From assembly GCA_026929865.2 (NCBI GenBank), contig CM049395.1, forward strand, positions 31,737,501 through 31,801,500: DNA of 64,000 bases, written 5' to 3'. Under the pieces are notes generated by a model. That model was given only the letters and a program-made list of their open reading frames with translations, did not search any database and had not been told where the DNA came from. This DNA is from Hyperoplus lanceolatus (taxonomy: Eukaryota; Chordata; Actinopteri; Uranoscopiformes; Ammodytidae). The position numbers and the translations under genes are program-made. Below, piece after piece: positions 24,065-43,515 of this stretch. Position 1 is the first letter of the stretch, and each line of letters starts with the position of its first letter.

Positions 24065-24804
24065 ATATATATTTTTTTTTACACGAGTACATCATTTAAA
24101 AAAAATTTAAGAGTAGTATACACTGTCACTTCAGTTACTCTTTCGGTTCAATGTAGGTTGAAATGTAAAACATATAAAACTCCTTAAGTAATATTCAATA
24201 CCTAATGGCAAACCATTTAAACTTGTGTTTGATAACAGATTTAAATAAAGTAGAAGATTCTGATAGGGAACTTGTTTTGTTAAAATTAAAGGCTCCTACA
24301 CCATTCAGCTGGTTTATGTGAGGTGAAGTAGCCTAGTTGCCAACTATAATTTACTAATCCTTGTGTCCCAAAATGACCTGCACTCTTCAGTTTTTGACTT
24401 CTGGTGTCACTTTTTAAAGTTTTGATTTAAAAGGAAGCACGAGCAGACAAGTGAGCCAGCCAACCAGAGGAGAGATTGACAGACTGGGGGTGGAAGTTCA
24501 CGTTCTGCGTGGACATATTTCTTGTTTCTATGAAATTCCACTTGCTTGGCAGGATTTGAAAACCTGAAGCTTGGGGGGAGGTTTATGCCCGTCTACCTGC
24601 CCCGCCCCTTTATAGATCCTATTCCTATTGGCCAACAGGCAGGTTTAGGATTTCTGATGAAACCTTTAATAGTTAGAGATAATGTAGTGGAGATTGTTTC
24701 CATTCAACCCTCAGACAAAGCATGACAGAAATTGCTCAGGGGTGATCATTCTCCTTTTCTATCTTGATTTGTCTGGTTCACAAAAGCAGTTTGAATTGAT
24801 TTTC

Positions 24805-25424
24805 TTAAAGAGGACCTATTATACTACTTTTCTGGTCTTAATTTCTTTTTTTACATTGCTATAGAGCAAACTGACACGAATCACATCACAAAAAACTATG
24901 TAGATTTTCGGGAAGCTCTTTCTCTTATTTTGGCGATCCAGCACGTCCTGTCAACACTTGAGTGTGTGTGCTTCGGCCATCTCCACTCCCTCCGCCTGTG
25001 CTTCGGCCATCTCCGCTCCCCTCCCCTCCCTCCTGCAAACCCCACTCCGTTGTGATTGGTTACCTTCCTTCCGGAACACTTTCAGTGGCGGGAAGCGCGA
25101 GCATGGACCTGTAAGGGCGCGAGGCAGACGCGAACAGGGAAGTGACAGCATTACCATACATGGAAACATCCGCGTGGTGACGTCACAAAGTTTTATGCGA
25201 TGTCACAAATTATGAAAGGGTAGACCGCTTTGAAGACGTGACTTCTCGACTGGCTAGAATAGTGTTTAGTGCTCTGCACAGACACCCCAGACGGTCAGCA
25301 GGGAATATGTCGAAATGCATGCAAGTCATTATTTGATAATTTAGTATGGTTAAGCATGACTATGAATCATCATAACAACGTTTATAGGTCATAAAAGTCA
25401 AAAAGCATCATAGGTCCTCTTTAA
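24805..25424 (+). mobile_element. piggyBac-like non-autonomous element, copy 2
   Basis: Same ends as the copy at 303-915: TTAA at 24805-24808 and 25421-25424, TIRs AGAGGACCTATTATA and CATCATAGGTCCTCT. It differs from copy 1 by scattered substitutions and a partial duplication of CTTCGGCCATCTCC near 24971-25016. Lies in pacsin3 intron 1 if exon 1 is at 27.09 kb. Confidence 0.75.
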
Positions 25425-27086
25425 GGTTTCAGGTCTGTAAAGTGCGTGCTTTGCAAAGTTAAAGTCATGAGAAAATGTCACTGTTTCAAAACCTCCAAAT
25501 GTGTTTTTAATGAACCATCATAAAATGATGTTACCATAATGATGCAAAACCGAAACCATGATTAATAACGGCAGGCCCACATTTAAAACACATCAGAGGG
25601 TTTTTTTTGAGTGGCCACAATCATGGACACTTCCCATTACTTTCATATGGAAAAGAGGGAAAACTTTCTCTTATTCTGTAGTTTTGAGCTGCCTTCATGA
25701 TATAATAACAACTCTTAGAGCATAATAATCGTCCGTAGATTAAGTGGAAGTGTTACTACATTGCCACAAAATGATGAGGTCGCTTTGACACTAACTTTGA
25801 TGAATCACACAAAGTTGACAAGGTTATTTAAAAGTTCTATTTATGTAAGGGAAATAGAACATCTGGTGGAAGATGGGAAAATAAATCAGTAGTAATACCG
25901 TAGTTAATGCAAATGTTGTAGAGGCTACTTAATGAGAGTGTGGCATTGTCTTTTTAAAGGTGTATTTTGATAATAGAAAAGTTAATTGCACTCTGTACAG
26001 CCTACAGCCTAATTAAGCTATAGCGGCCTCTTCAAAGCTGCCAACGTCTACTACGCCTGTGCTTTTTCTACTATGGAAAGGTAAGTCTGCTGTGGAAAAG
26101 GCCTACGGGGTCAGAAAGTTGCTCCATGTCCGCTAGATTTGTAAATACTGTCGACATAGCCATAACAACTGGATAAGCGAACAGTTGCGCACTGTAAGTA
26201 TTTGGATGGTGCACTCAAAACTGTCAAAAAAGTTAAGTGTGCAACGATGGACCACCAATATATTTCAAACTTTGTTAAATGGCAGCGGAGAAAATGTTCA
26301 ACACTGTCAAAACATATATGTGCTGTACAAACGTAAGTGTATTTTTTACTACTGCTTGTTAGAAACACACATGCAGGCCTACAACTTCATGTGTAAATGT
26401 AGGCAACAGTTGAAGTCAAGGGTGTAAACCAGCAGATATTTTCGCACGTTATAATTGTTTGACAAACTTAGGCGATGACTGTTGCAGTTTAAACTATGCA
26501 GAAGATGAACAGCTGTCAAATGCAATTGTCATTTCAGGTAGGCTATGTGATTGACACTGTTTGAGACAATACCTGTGGAAATGAGTGCACCATTCAAATA
26601 CGGTGAACACAGTGCACTACATGCAAGTGTATGCCCACTTCTAGACACAATTTTGGCCCCCTACTGGTCAAAAATCACTCAGAGCAGCTTTAAAATGTTG
26701 AGCAACTATCAGGTAGGCTAAAGCATCAATGTGATGATTGAGGGCTAGGCTAGTGTTCGAGTCAGACATGTTATAACAAGCCTTTAATATTAAAAAAGAG
26801 GTTGAAATCAACAAAAATGTTATCAACATGACGATTATATCAAATAACTTGACCCGAATCTGGATGCATAGGATTTGGCAGTTTAACGATAGGCTATAGC
26901 CTAGGCTACTTGGTGCTAAGACACAGTTGAGTTAGTAAAAGTAGGCTACTGATGTAACACACGCAATATGCCTATTATATAAATGTAGGCCTTTATAGCC
27001 TAAAACAAAACAGGGTTACAAGCCCGCTGGGTGTAAACATGTGCTGTCTGGCTGGCTGCAGACGAGCTGCAGGTGAGCTCTCTTAC
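25425..27086. other. non-coding, between MITE copy 2 and pacsin3 exon 1
   Basis: Contains the second half of the diverged duplicate (about 25745-25910). No coding exon seen; several TAGGCTA words around 26.7-27.0 kb. Confidence 0.45.
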
Positions 27087-27175
27087 CTGTTTCGCTCCGA
27101 TCCGGAGGAACCAACTAAAAGGCACAATCCTCCCCGGTGCTGCTGCAGCCGCTCTCCTCTCTCACTCACAGATTA
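27087..27175 (-). other. pacsin3: probable non-coding exon 1 of pacsin3
   Basis: On the minus strand a strong donor, AAACAG|GTAAGAGAG, ends a GC-rich stretch with no long ORF. About 30 bases upstream of the proposed start is a TATA-like TTTAAATAAG (about 27193-27202). The next minus-strand acceptor with coding sense is pacsin3 exon 2, which carries 5' UTR, so this is the natural first exon. The link is inferred from strand and order; the 5' end is estimated from the TATA-like box. Confidence 0.45.
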
Positions 27176-27330
27176 ACACTCCGATTTGGATCTTATTTAA
27201 ACACAGTTATAGTGAATAAATACAGCGGTTATTCCTTGTTTTAAGCCTCCACGAGCTGCGACATGTTGCAAGTTATCCTCCCAGTTCCCCCTCAGCCATT
27301 TACACCATGAGAAGATCCGACCCGCAGCCC
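27176..27330 (-). promoter_or_regulatory. candidate pacsin3 promoter
   Basis: Sequence directly upstream of the proposed exon 1 on the minus strand. It holds the TATA-like TTTAAATAAG, and local GC content is raised compared with flanking AT-rich DNA. No experimental mark is available. Confidence 0.3.
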
Positions 27331-27764
27331 CCTCTAGTCTCCAACAAGACAACACCGTGTCCGTAGCGTAGGCTACTCCTCGCTGAGAAAGGTTTTCTTG
27401 TATTTCCTGAGTGAACTGGATCAACGTATAAGTAAATTTGTTTCCCTCGAAGGCGAAACGAAGGGCACTTTTAGCTGGTAGATAATAATGTTTTTTCTTC
27501 TTCCCCCCTCCGAAGCCTACTGGCGTCTGTGTAATCAGATGCTGCTCACCACAATATCCATTCATCCTATTACAGAGTTTAACCCTTCACTGTCTGCAGG
27601 CTTTATGCTGCCTTCCAGGACCGTCGGAAGAACCAAATCTGCTGGCAGTCCCTCCTCACATGAACATTATTGTAAACAAGTCTGATGAACTGAATAGCCT
27701 ACATAAATAAGCATAGTAAGATTTTAATACAAAAAAAATATTCCTAATTGTTGATTTTTTTTAA

Positions 27765-28714
27765 CCCTTTCATGCATGAATAATGATATCCTTAGTCCGG
27801 ATTTTTTTCTCAAGTGATTTTATACTTATTTAGGCATGAAAAGAAAAAAATATAACTTAATTTTTTTAACACACATTTTTCAGAGAGTTTTACACATGTC
27901 CACTCGGGTGGACTCCATGCGTTTTGACTTCTCAACTTTGCACTTATTTACTTAACAAAACAGTGAAAAAAATTATATATTATCTGAAAACTATAAAATA
28001 ATATATATTTTCAATGCCTGTTCACATATATTAACATATTCCAATACTGCAATCTAATGAAAAAGCGTGGAAAATTTTTTTCAATCAATTTTCTAAGAAA
28101 ATAACAGACAACTTTTTCCTTGATTCTCCAATTTCTTTCTTTTTTTATATGAAAATTGGCATCATAGTGACACCAACTGTTTTACACATAATGGAATAAT
28201 CTGGAAACAAAATACTAATAACATACTAATAACATAAATAAATTGAAAACCAAAAGGTTACAGCAAAGTAAGCTTTTTCAAGCGCAACACATCTGCAGTC
28301 TTCGTATTTATTGAAGTCAGTGCGCATGATGTCCAATTTAGTGGACAGGTGATTAAACAATTTCCTCCCAATGTAAAATCAATAATTGGACATTTTAACA
28401 ACTATATGACTCCTAAGATGTTACTTGATGTTGCCATATTTTTTTTACCTGCCAGGCTCTCCTATTTTAAAAGTATTTACAGGATATTCCTGAGCTGCTC
28501 AACTTTTCTGCTCCCTGTCGGCCATCTTGGTTTTGACTAATTGTGGCTGCTGCTCTTACAAAGGTTGGCCACTGGTTGGCAATGCATTGGATGACACAAA
28601 AGAGTCCACTGTAGTGGCTGAAATGCAACTAGGCGATCTACACCCATGCATATTCAAGAAAACAGCATTTGAATAGCTGTCCACAGTAGTGACTGACCAC
28701 TATGCGTGAAAGGG
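27765..28714. mobile_element. piggyBac-like element (950 bp)
   Basis: TTAA (27761-27764) then CCCTTTCATGCAT; the far end reads ATGCGTGAAAGGG then TTAA (28715-28718). AT-rich interior, no transposase ORF. It lies between the proposed pacsin3 exon 1 and the ero1a 3' end. Confidence 0.6.
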
Positions 28715-29243
28715 TTAAACAAAAATGTCCCCAACCCTTTTTTTCTTTTTTTTTTTACTATCTTTTGATTGTAAGATACATGGTTTTGTTATATATACAT
28801 ACAAAATAAACATCCGGACAGTTAAAAATATTCTTGATAGTGGACATTTTAGCATGGCCTATCTTACAAGCCATTAAATTGTTCATTAGACATTAAAAAA
28901 AAAATACTTTTCTACAGTACAGTTGTTGAATATAAAAATTATTGATATTAAAAAAAAGAAGAAATAATGTCATTATCATATTTTCTAGATTCAACAGAGA
29001 GCCCAGTGATGATATTTGTCACTTTTGGAAAGTTGGCCAAGAAATGTAATGTGCCTCACTGGAATATAATAATTGACATTTTATTAAAACAGTCACATTT
29101 TCTGCTGACAAGTAACAAAAGCACATAAACAAGTTAATAAATGTCAAGCAACAAGGAAAAATATAGAATGTCTTAATCTGAGGGTGTATGAAGGCCCCAT
29201 TAACCCTAGACCCACTGATAAAACTGGGTTAATGACAGGCGCG

Positions 29244-29246
<3 letters not shown>

Positions 29247-29316
<70 letters not shown>
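29247..29316 (+). repeat. (CA)n microsatellite
   Basis: About 35 units, just beyond the proposed ero1a poly(A) signals. Confidence 0.95.
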
Positions 29317-29318
<2 letters not shown>

Positions 29319-29377
29319 TTAAGGAGGAGGTCATGTTCTTATGACAATGTATGATAGTTATAAATAAAATCATCACT

Positions 29378-30019
29378 TTTATTAATTTATTTCCCATACA
29401 GTTCTTCACATTGACACATTTCATGTGTTTTGTTTTTTACAGTAAATTAAGATTTTCAAAATGCAATAACATTTAGCAGTAGAAATCTCTTTTCTTTACA
29501 AACTGCGCCACCCTCAGGACATAATCAAAAAAGCACTGTGCAACTGGAAACTGCACTGTAATGTGTGCAATGTGCAAACCCTACCTCCCTTATACAAAAA
29601 GCACTTTTGATAGTAGATACTCTAAACCACAATCATAATAGTCATAGACTGTGTGGACGTAGCCACGTGACCTGTTGGTTTTTAACAGAGTTTAATGGTA
29701 ATAACAGGCACCTGGAAAAAGGAGTGTGCAATTTTTTTTTAAAGACTTAATTCCTTTCAGTCAAAATAAACTGAAGAGTCTCTGTCTGTTCAACTAATAA
29801 CAGCAGGGTCTCATTCTTCAGACATGGATAAGTGCATTATCCAGATCATGACATAGATGATTTGAAATTAGTCTGTATGTTTTGGTACTTTGAAGATTGT
29901 ATTAAACCTCATCTGGAAGTTTTTTCATAACACATCGTTAACCTCTCAGAGGAATATGACTTTTAACAGTGATATTTCAGCAGGGCTAAAGCACAGGAGT
30001 GCACCTCCTTCCAACATGG
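29378..30019 (-). other. ero1a: probable ero1a 3' UTR with poly(A) signals
   Basis: Two AATAAA hexamers on the minus strand (29386-29391 and 29378-29383) lie about 630 nt after the stop codon. The stretch has no other coding signal. The true 3' end was not observed. Confidence 0.4.
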
Positions 30020-37271
<7,252 letters not shown>

Positions 37272-37480
37272 TACGACCTCGCTCGACACTTTTCACGATC
37301 CTTGATGCTTGAAAACTGTAGCGCACTTTTTATCCTACGTCTGGCTGTAAGTATCTGATGAAATGCACTTCTCCAGTAGGTAATAGGAGAGGCTGCGTGG
37401 TGGAGGCGGTTTAGAGTAGTGGTTGCTTCCTGATACTTGCTTCCTGTCAATCCGCTACGTGCGTGAACTACGTGACTGGT
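37272..37480 (-). promoter_or_regulatory. ero1a: ero1a promoter with ACGTG cluster
   Basis: A TATA-like ATAAAAAG on the minus strand (37326-37333) lies about 55-60 nt upstream of the ATG. Further upstream, 37457-37474 holds ACGTG, GCGTG and ACGTG within 18 bp, in two CTACGTG units 13 bp apart. RCGTG is the HIF core, and ERO1A is a known hypoxia and unfolded-protein-response target. I found no full CCAAT-N9-CCACG ERSE. Occupancy is inference. Confidence 0.45.
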
Positions 37481-37499
37481 CGATCGCAGCTTTACAGTG

Positions 37500-40400
37500 A
37501 CTCAGATCTCGTCATCTCTTACAGTGAAGTCACTCAGTTTTCAACAGATAACCCATTGCCCCAACAATCTTAGTTTAGCTTTTTTTCCTCTATCTTAAAC
37601 TTGAAGTGCATTTTTGTTGTTGTTGCCCTGTTCGCTCGTAAAACAATCCGACTAAAACCTTCACTATGTCCAACATATCTCCATTGGGATTAATAGCCTA
37701 CCTTCGCCATTCAGTGGACTATAGAAGACTTTGGTAGAATGTATTCATTGAAGAAATACCCATAACTATATCTTAGAATGTAAATGTAAATATGTGTATT
37801 GTTTTATCCAAACGGATGTTATTATATATAGGCCTATATATATTTTTGATGAATAGCATTTTCTTGACAAAAATATCCACAAACACGTCGACAATTTTTT
37901 GTCAATTTTCTTCTGTTTTAAGATAATTGAAATGTGATTTGTTCAAGGCAGATCAGTTATACATTAGGTTCATTCTATGTGATGTAAAAATTAGCCCACA
38001 CAGTGGAGCTAAAGGGCCTTCACACTTAAAGGGACATTCCGCTCAAATTAAAGTTTTCTAGGGAGTGTATCGTCCAGGTTTAGCATGGTACCAGACCATC
38101 TTACTTTATTTCATTTGTACTGAAAATTAAGCGGAAGTAGGTAGGCGGGCGGTGCCAGGCTAGTCCAGGTTTATGAAAACAAACAAATATAAATCGGTAT
38201 TTAAAAAAAATAAAATATATGATTTTTAGTTTTCATATTTATTTATTTTTGCATAAATTGGCTTTTTTTAAATAGCTACATTGGACTTAATTTAACATCA
38301 CATTTAAAATATTTAAATATAAACATATAAAAAATTATTCATAGCATTATTGACAGTAGCCTACTGAACAGTGAAAGATAAAAATAAATCTAAATAAATA
38401 AATATTTCCAATGTAAACAATAGGGGAGACCGGGGGCAACTGTAACAGGGGGCAATTGTAACACATCAAATTGCACCTATAAGAAATAAAGTAGATACAC
38501 AACATTTATTTTGCACATGTGTTTTGATGATGTCCCTGCATAACAACGGGAAAATTGATATTCCCTTTTAAAAATATTTTTTCAGAAAAAACACGTTTCT
38601 GAGGTACGAAAGGAATCTACAGTATTTTTCTCATACTGTCTTAACATTTTATTTCAATTAAATTAATTCTGTTTTGTTTTGATGACATTACTATTGTGTA
38701 AGATATGACTAATTTGTTAAACATTAGCTCCATTGTTTCTAGCCATCAGGGTACTTTCTGTTAAGTTGTTATAGTCGGGGGCAATTGTAACACTGTGTAT
38801 AAAAATGCTATACATTAAAATACAAATATATATATATTGTAATAGGAAAGCTATCTGATTGTTAATTTTGAAGTTATGGTTTGAAGTTGGTTTGTTTTTA
38901 ACTGTTTGTTGTTTTTTTAAGCATGTATTACGAATATAATGAAATCAGCATTTCCAGTAAAGTTAATTCTTTAAATGCACTTTGTCGATTGTTTTGATAT
39001 AAAATAAATTTTCCAATTGATAATAAATAGTTTCCCCTATATTTCCCAGCATTAATAGGAAGATTTTTGTGGTCCTTAATTTTTATATGAAGCTATGAGA
39101 TCTGTTGTTACAATTGCCCCCACACCAAGGGGCGATTGTAACGTTTGACTTGCAATTTCTAGATCAATATTGTGAATGTAACATTGCCTATAAAAGAACA
39201 TTATTAATGTTCACAAGGAGAGTACAGATACAAATTGCCCAATTAAAACAAATTATCTAAATAGTTCAAGAGGTTTTTGAGCAATGACACTAAAACCAAA
39301 AAGTGTTACAATTGCCCCCGGGCTCATAGGTGGGGTAAGTTTCGTGTATGTACTTTCCTAGTGGGAGATAGCAACCTTAGCCTAACCCTAGCTCTTCAGG
39401 AAATGAGTGGAGGTCAATGTAAATAGCCCAGGGTTAGGGTTGACTTAGGGTTATGAAAATCTATTTCTCTTCATCCTATAATCAAATCCTTTGGTGTGTA
39501 TAGTTGTAGGACTGATGCTAATAGTCAATCTAAACTGAAATCTTGCTATTAGGATACTAGTAACGTAGTGCCTAAGTGATCCGGAAAGCATCCTCTGTGA
39601 CTGTGTCCAGTTCCCATAAGGTTGTATTCCATTTATTATCTCATTCTACATCTTTGGGATTTGCTAGAAATCTTTATCTCTTTGACTGGGGACCACCCCA
39701 GATGGCTAGCGCCCTCTGCTGGAGGGAATTCACTCTGACTGAATAACCAGGACCCACTAACAAGTGGGTTGATGGGGAAACATACTAGCTGCATTGAAAC
39801 TCCCTGAAAGAAGGCTCCTTTTTTCTTTTCTTTTTTGAAAATGTTGTGTGTTGAACTTCAACTTGTTTTTTTTTCTCCAAAATTTGCTGTGCTCCATCCA
39901 CGTACCTATTATAAGGCTCCATCCCATGTCAATAAGAATGAGGCCATTATTTATATTATTTGTTTTGGATTATTTGGACACTTCCAGTGATACTGAAAGA
40001 AGAACTGGTACTGAGTGGGTTATGCAGATTAGAATTGGTAAAATGTATAATAAAGCGCAGAAGTATATAGCTGTTAGCAGAAAAATGGCCTTCTAAGAAG
40101 TGCATTGGCCTATATGCATTAACTGTGCTTTTGTAAAATAAATAAAAAAATAATGATAATAATCCAAGTGACCAAATCTGTAAGTAAAAGCTTTATCTGA
40201 AGAGTGCCTTATAGCCTAGTTATCTGATATAGAATTAAAAAGTTATATTTCATATTCAAAGCACCCTCTTAAATATTCTGGTTAGATGCCAGTTGCATTT
40301 AACTGTTGCATTAGGCTACCCGTACTCCGTGACAATACAGTTGAATTGGCTCTTAACTAATATCATCTCATCTATAACCTGAGTTAAAGTACAACACCAT

Positions 40401-41030
40401 TAAAATATTTTACTACTAAAAGTATAATTATTCAGCAGTATTAGTGGTAAACTCGCATAATGATAGTTTTCATGCTCATACGCCTATATTTATGCTATTA
40501 TTATTACTATACTATATATGTTTTTAAATATTATGGAATTAGTTCTTACTTATCCATTAATCCACACCATTAATTCACAGTGAAGTAGCCTATTAATAGG
40601 CTACTTCAACAAGAGTAAAGGATCTGAGAAGGCTTCCTCTACCACCATTGTATCAAAGTAAAGTAACAATAAGCCAAACATTCTTGAGAGGAGGGGGACT
40701 ACATCCTTTACAATTCATCACTTGTTTTGTTTTAGGTAAACTTAAAGGCCTAATGTACAATTAGGCCATACCTTTTTAATTTAGCTAGGAAATAACCAGA
40801 GTTTGGTAAGATACTAGCCTAATATATAGGCTATAATTGGAATGTAGTGAAGTAGAAATGTCAAAAAGCAGAAATTGGAGAAAAAAAAGTGAAAGTTAAC
40901 TTCGAAAGTGTAGGCTAGCACAGTAGGCTTTTGTTTGAACAGTGATCTTCCTCATTGTTAGGAATTGAACTTTATTATCTGTGGAAAGGGTTTTGTTTTC
41001 TTACATTTTCATTTAGTTTCGTCGCTGGTC
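37500..41030. other. ero1a-samd4a intergenic region, left part
   Basis: AT-rich, with the GGGGGCAATTGTAAC element (38423-39325) and no recognisable exon. Confidence 0.45.
38423..39325. mobile_element. TIR element with repeated GGGGGCAATTGTAAC motif
   Basis: The motif or a close variant occurs six times: plus at 38432-38446, 38448-38462, 38777-38791 and 39129-39142; inverted at 39107-39121 and 39305-39319. The outer copies form inverted ends. ATAG occurs at both flanks but the exact boundary is unclear. AT-rich filler, no ORF. Confidence 0.5.
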
Positions 41031-41250
41031 GCCCTACTCTCTTTTACTCTGTTGGCTAGACGCCCCTCTGTCCCAGGATCCCACTCTCGCTCGCTCTCTC
41101 TCTATTTTGGTGCTTCCTCGCGCTGCCAAGCCCCTGACGTAATGCTCCGCTGTTAATGATTAGCATGTGGAAACGAGCAGCGCGAGCCTCCCTTCGTCAA
41201 AGCGGCCGAAACTCGGCCGGAAGTTGGTTGGTCTCATCTTCAAAATAAGA
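41030..41250. promoter_or_regulatory. CpG-rich promoter-like block upstream of samd4a
   Basis: CG-dense island in AT-rich surroundings with a CRE-like TGACGTAA, a TAATGATTAG homeodomain-type core and an ETS-like CCGGAAGT. It sits about 1.1 kb before samd4a exon 1 and 3.8 kb from the ero1a start. It could be an alternative samd4a promoter or a conserved enhancer; no exon was assigned to it. Confidence 0.35.
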
Positions 41251-41349
41251 GCGTTGGTGTTAGTCAAACTGTTGCTGGAGGAAAATAGAGATACACATCA
41301 TAAAATACCAGTTTATTTTAGTTTTGGTTGGCCTATTGGCCTATAAGAA

Positions 41350-41760
41350 AGTGGCAGTAGCTCAATTAGTGGGGTTCAAGTCCAGTATGGGACCAGTATC
41401 ACGGAGTGTGGGCTGGTTGCTGGAGAGGTGCTAGTTCACCTCCTGGGTCTTTGAGCAAGACCCTGAACCCCTAACTGCTCGGGTGGGCAAATGGGCCTGC
41501 CTCGCTCTGACATCTCTCCATACATTAAAATTCATGTTAACAGGTCCTGCTTGTGTGTCTGTAGTGTGTAGAATAATCATAGCAGAGTTAGGCTAGGCCT
41601 ATATGTTTATTTTTTCATGTCGTCTTCAGCTTTGTTCTCGGGTGTATTTAAATCTTCCTGTAAATTGTTCTGTGTGTAAGTACATTGAGAACAACTTGAA
41701 ATGTCTTGTATGTTTAGATAGATTTGGCCTTTAAAGCTGATTCTAATTAAATGTGGACAT
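41350..41760 (+). mobile_element. tRNA-derived SINE upstream of samd4a
   Basis: Plus strand: GGCAGTAGCTCAATTAG (A box), GGTTCAAGTCC (B box), GGAGAGGTGCTAGTTCACCT, then CTCTGACATCTCTCC. This is a widely spread fish SINE pattern. The 3' tail is degraded around 41700-41760. Confidence 0.65.
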
Positions 41761-42289
41761 AAAAACACATTTCATGAGGACAGTTTTTTGGAACTTCTAC
41801 GTTACCTATAAGTCTGAACTGTGCTGATACGTTTTTCTTGCGCCATACTAAAACGATTACAAAACTGATTGATGTTAGAAACCCATTACATTCTAAGAGA
41901 ATTTAAAGTTCTACTCACTGATTTTTAAATAATATTTGTGACTGTATGTAATGTTATAAATAATTTGCTCTAACGCTACAATTTAATTTAATAATTTCAC
42001 AAAAGTGTGTTTTATTTATTTCTATATTTGCATCTTTATTATATTAGCCGTCTTTCCTGTTTAGTAGGCTACTGCTCCCAACTGCTGCATATATATATAT
42101 ATATATATATATATTTCGTTTTGGTACTGAAAACAACAGTACAGACAGAGAAATTCGAAATGTTTCACAATAATGTATAGGTGTCAGGGAATACGCACCT
42201 CTCTTCAGGGTTTATTTTGAAAGCTTTCACACAGGATGTTACGCACTGCATTCCGTCTAACTTGACCGCGTTGATTTAGACCAGAGAAA

Positions 42290-42439
42290 GCGAGCAGCCC
42301 GTCTGCCGGGGAGAGACATAGGAAAAGTTAGTCAAGATGGCAAATCCCGCAGACCCGGAGTGAAGGGGCACCGCTCCCCGAAAAGCTGAGCCTGTCGCCC
42401 GACCTGAGACAAACCTAACGATGCAAACTGCGCCAGCAG
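42290..42439 (+). other. samd4a: samd4a non-coding exon 1
   Basis: GC-rich leader ending at a strong donor CAGCAG|GTAAGA. It splices naturally to the acceptor at 43515. It holds a short ORF MANPADPE (42337-42363) in good start context and a second ATG (42421) whose eight-codon ORF ends just after the junction. The 5' end is a guess from local composition. Confidence 0.55.
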
Positions 42440-43515
42440 GTAAGAACCACGAAGTTAATTACATCTAACCGTTTCTCCGACTATTCAAATAGCCTATTTC
42501 AAAACTGAAGTTTCCAAAAATCTTTTTATGTCGTTATTTTGTCCACTTTCCTTTTCGGCTTGAATATGTACCCAAGAAGAAAATGCTAACGGAATCTATT
42601 CTATCAGAAGCAGCCTTCACATTGAATTCGCACCATTTAACCAGTTAACTAGCAAACGCTTTTCATTTGAGTTAATGGCCACGGTCACTGGGAACTATTT
42701 TAGACCTGATTGGTAGTTTATAGTCTTCTTGCTAACGGTGCAGGGAATTGTAACTTTGCCAACATTAACTTACGTTAAAGTCCCAGTAACATAGCACTTT
42801 AAAGCAATAGAGATAGTTATATTATTCGTTTTTTTTCTACAGACTGCTCACTCAGAGAGAACGTATCCCCCTACGGTCAGTCCCTGTGTGCTGATGAAGC
42901 AAAGTGACAGTTTTAGACAGAGGCTAACGCTCAGCTCCTAGCTTACTCATCGCCGTTTCTCTGGCTGAAACTCACGGCTACAGCCTGCTCTAGCTTTGAA
43001 ATACATCTTTATAAGACGAACCTGTCATTAAAATAATGGAGAGGAAGTCGTCTCTAACGTCTCTACAACACTTAGCCTTTTACTAACGGTCGCCGCCGTC
43101 GGTAACCCGGCGTCCTTCCCTTTGGAAATTTCCCGGGATGCAGCGCCAGTAGTACCGACAGCTGTATTTTTAGGAATGGGTGGATACCAAAAACGAAAAT
43201 TATTTATTTTTGTCTCGGGCGGTGAATGCCACAAGCCTATGCGTACAGGCGACGGCAAGGAGGCAACCTTTAAATGCATGTATGGGGTTTTTGAAGGCTG
43301 TTTTTTTCTTCTTTTTTCTTCTGTCTGCAGAGCTGAAGCAACAGGGACACTGTCGCATTTCCAGTGAGGCTGTCTTCTACAGTGCAACTGTAGTCACCAT
43401 GTCATAGCATATTTATGTATGAAAGCGAGGGAGATGTGTACAGTTCACATAGCTGCACTGTATGTAAAATATGTTTTAATGTACCCCTCCCCTAACTTCT
43501 CACATCCTCTTGCAG

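Noticed and set aside
24590-24660. CCCGCCCC, ATTGG and TTTATAG close together, tested as a promoter
   Set aside because: No downstream donor or ORF on either strand; likely chance grouping beside the MITE copy.
43028-43407. Overlapping ORFs on both strands in the samd4a first intron
   Set aside because: No splice sites in phase, no family resemblance; they reflect a CpG-rich stretch with few stops.
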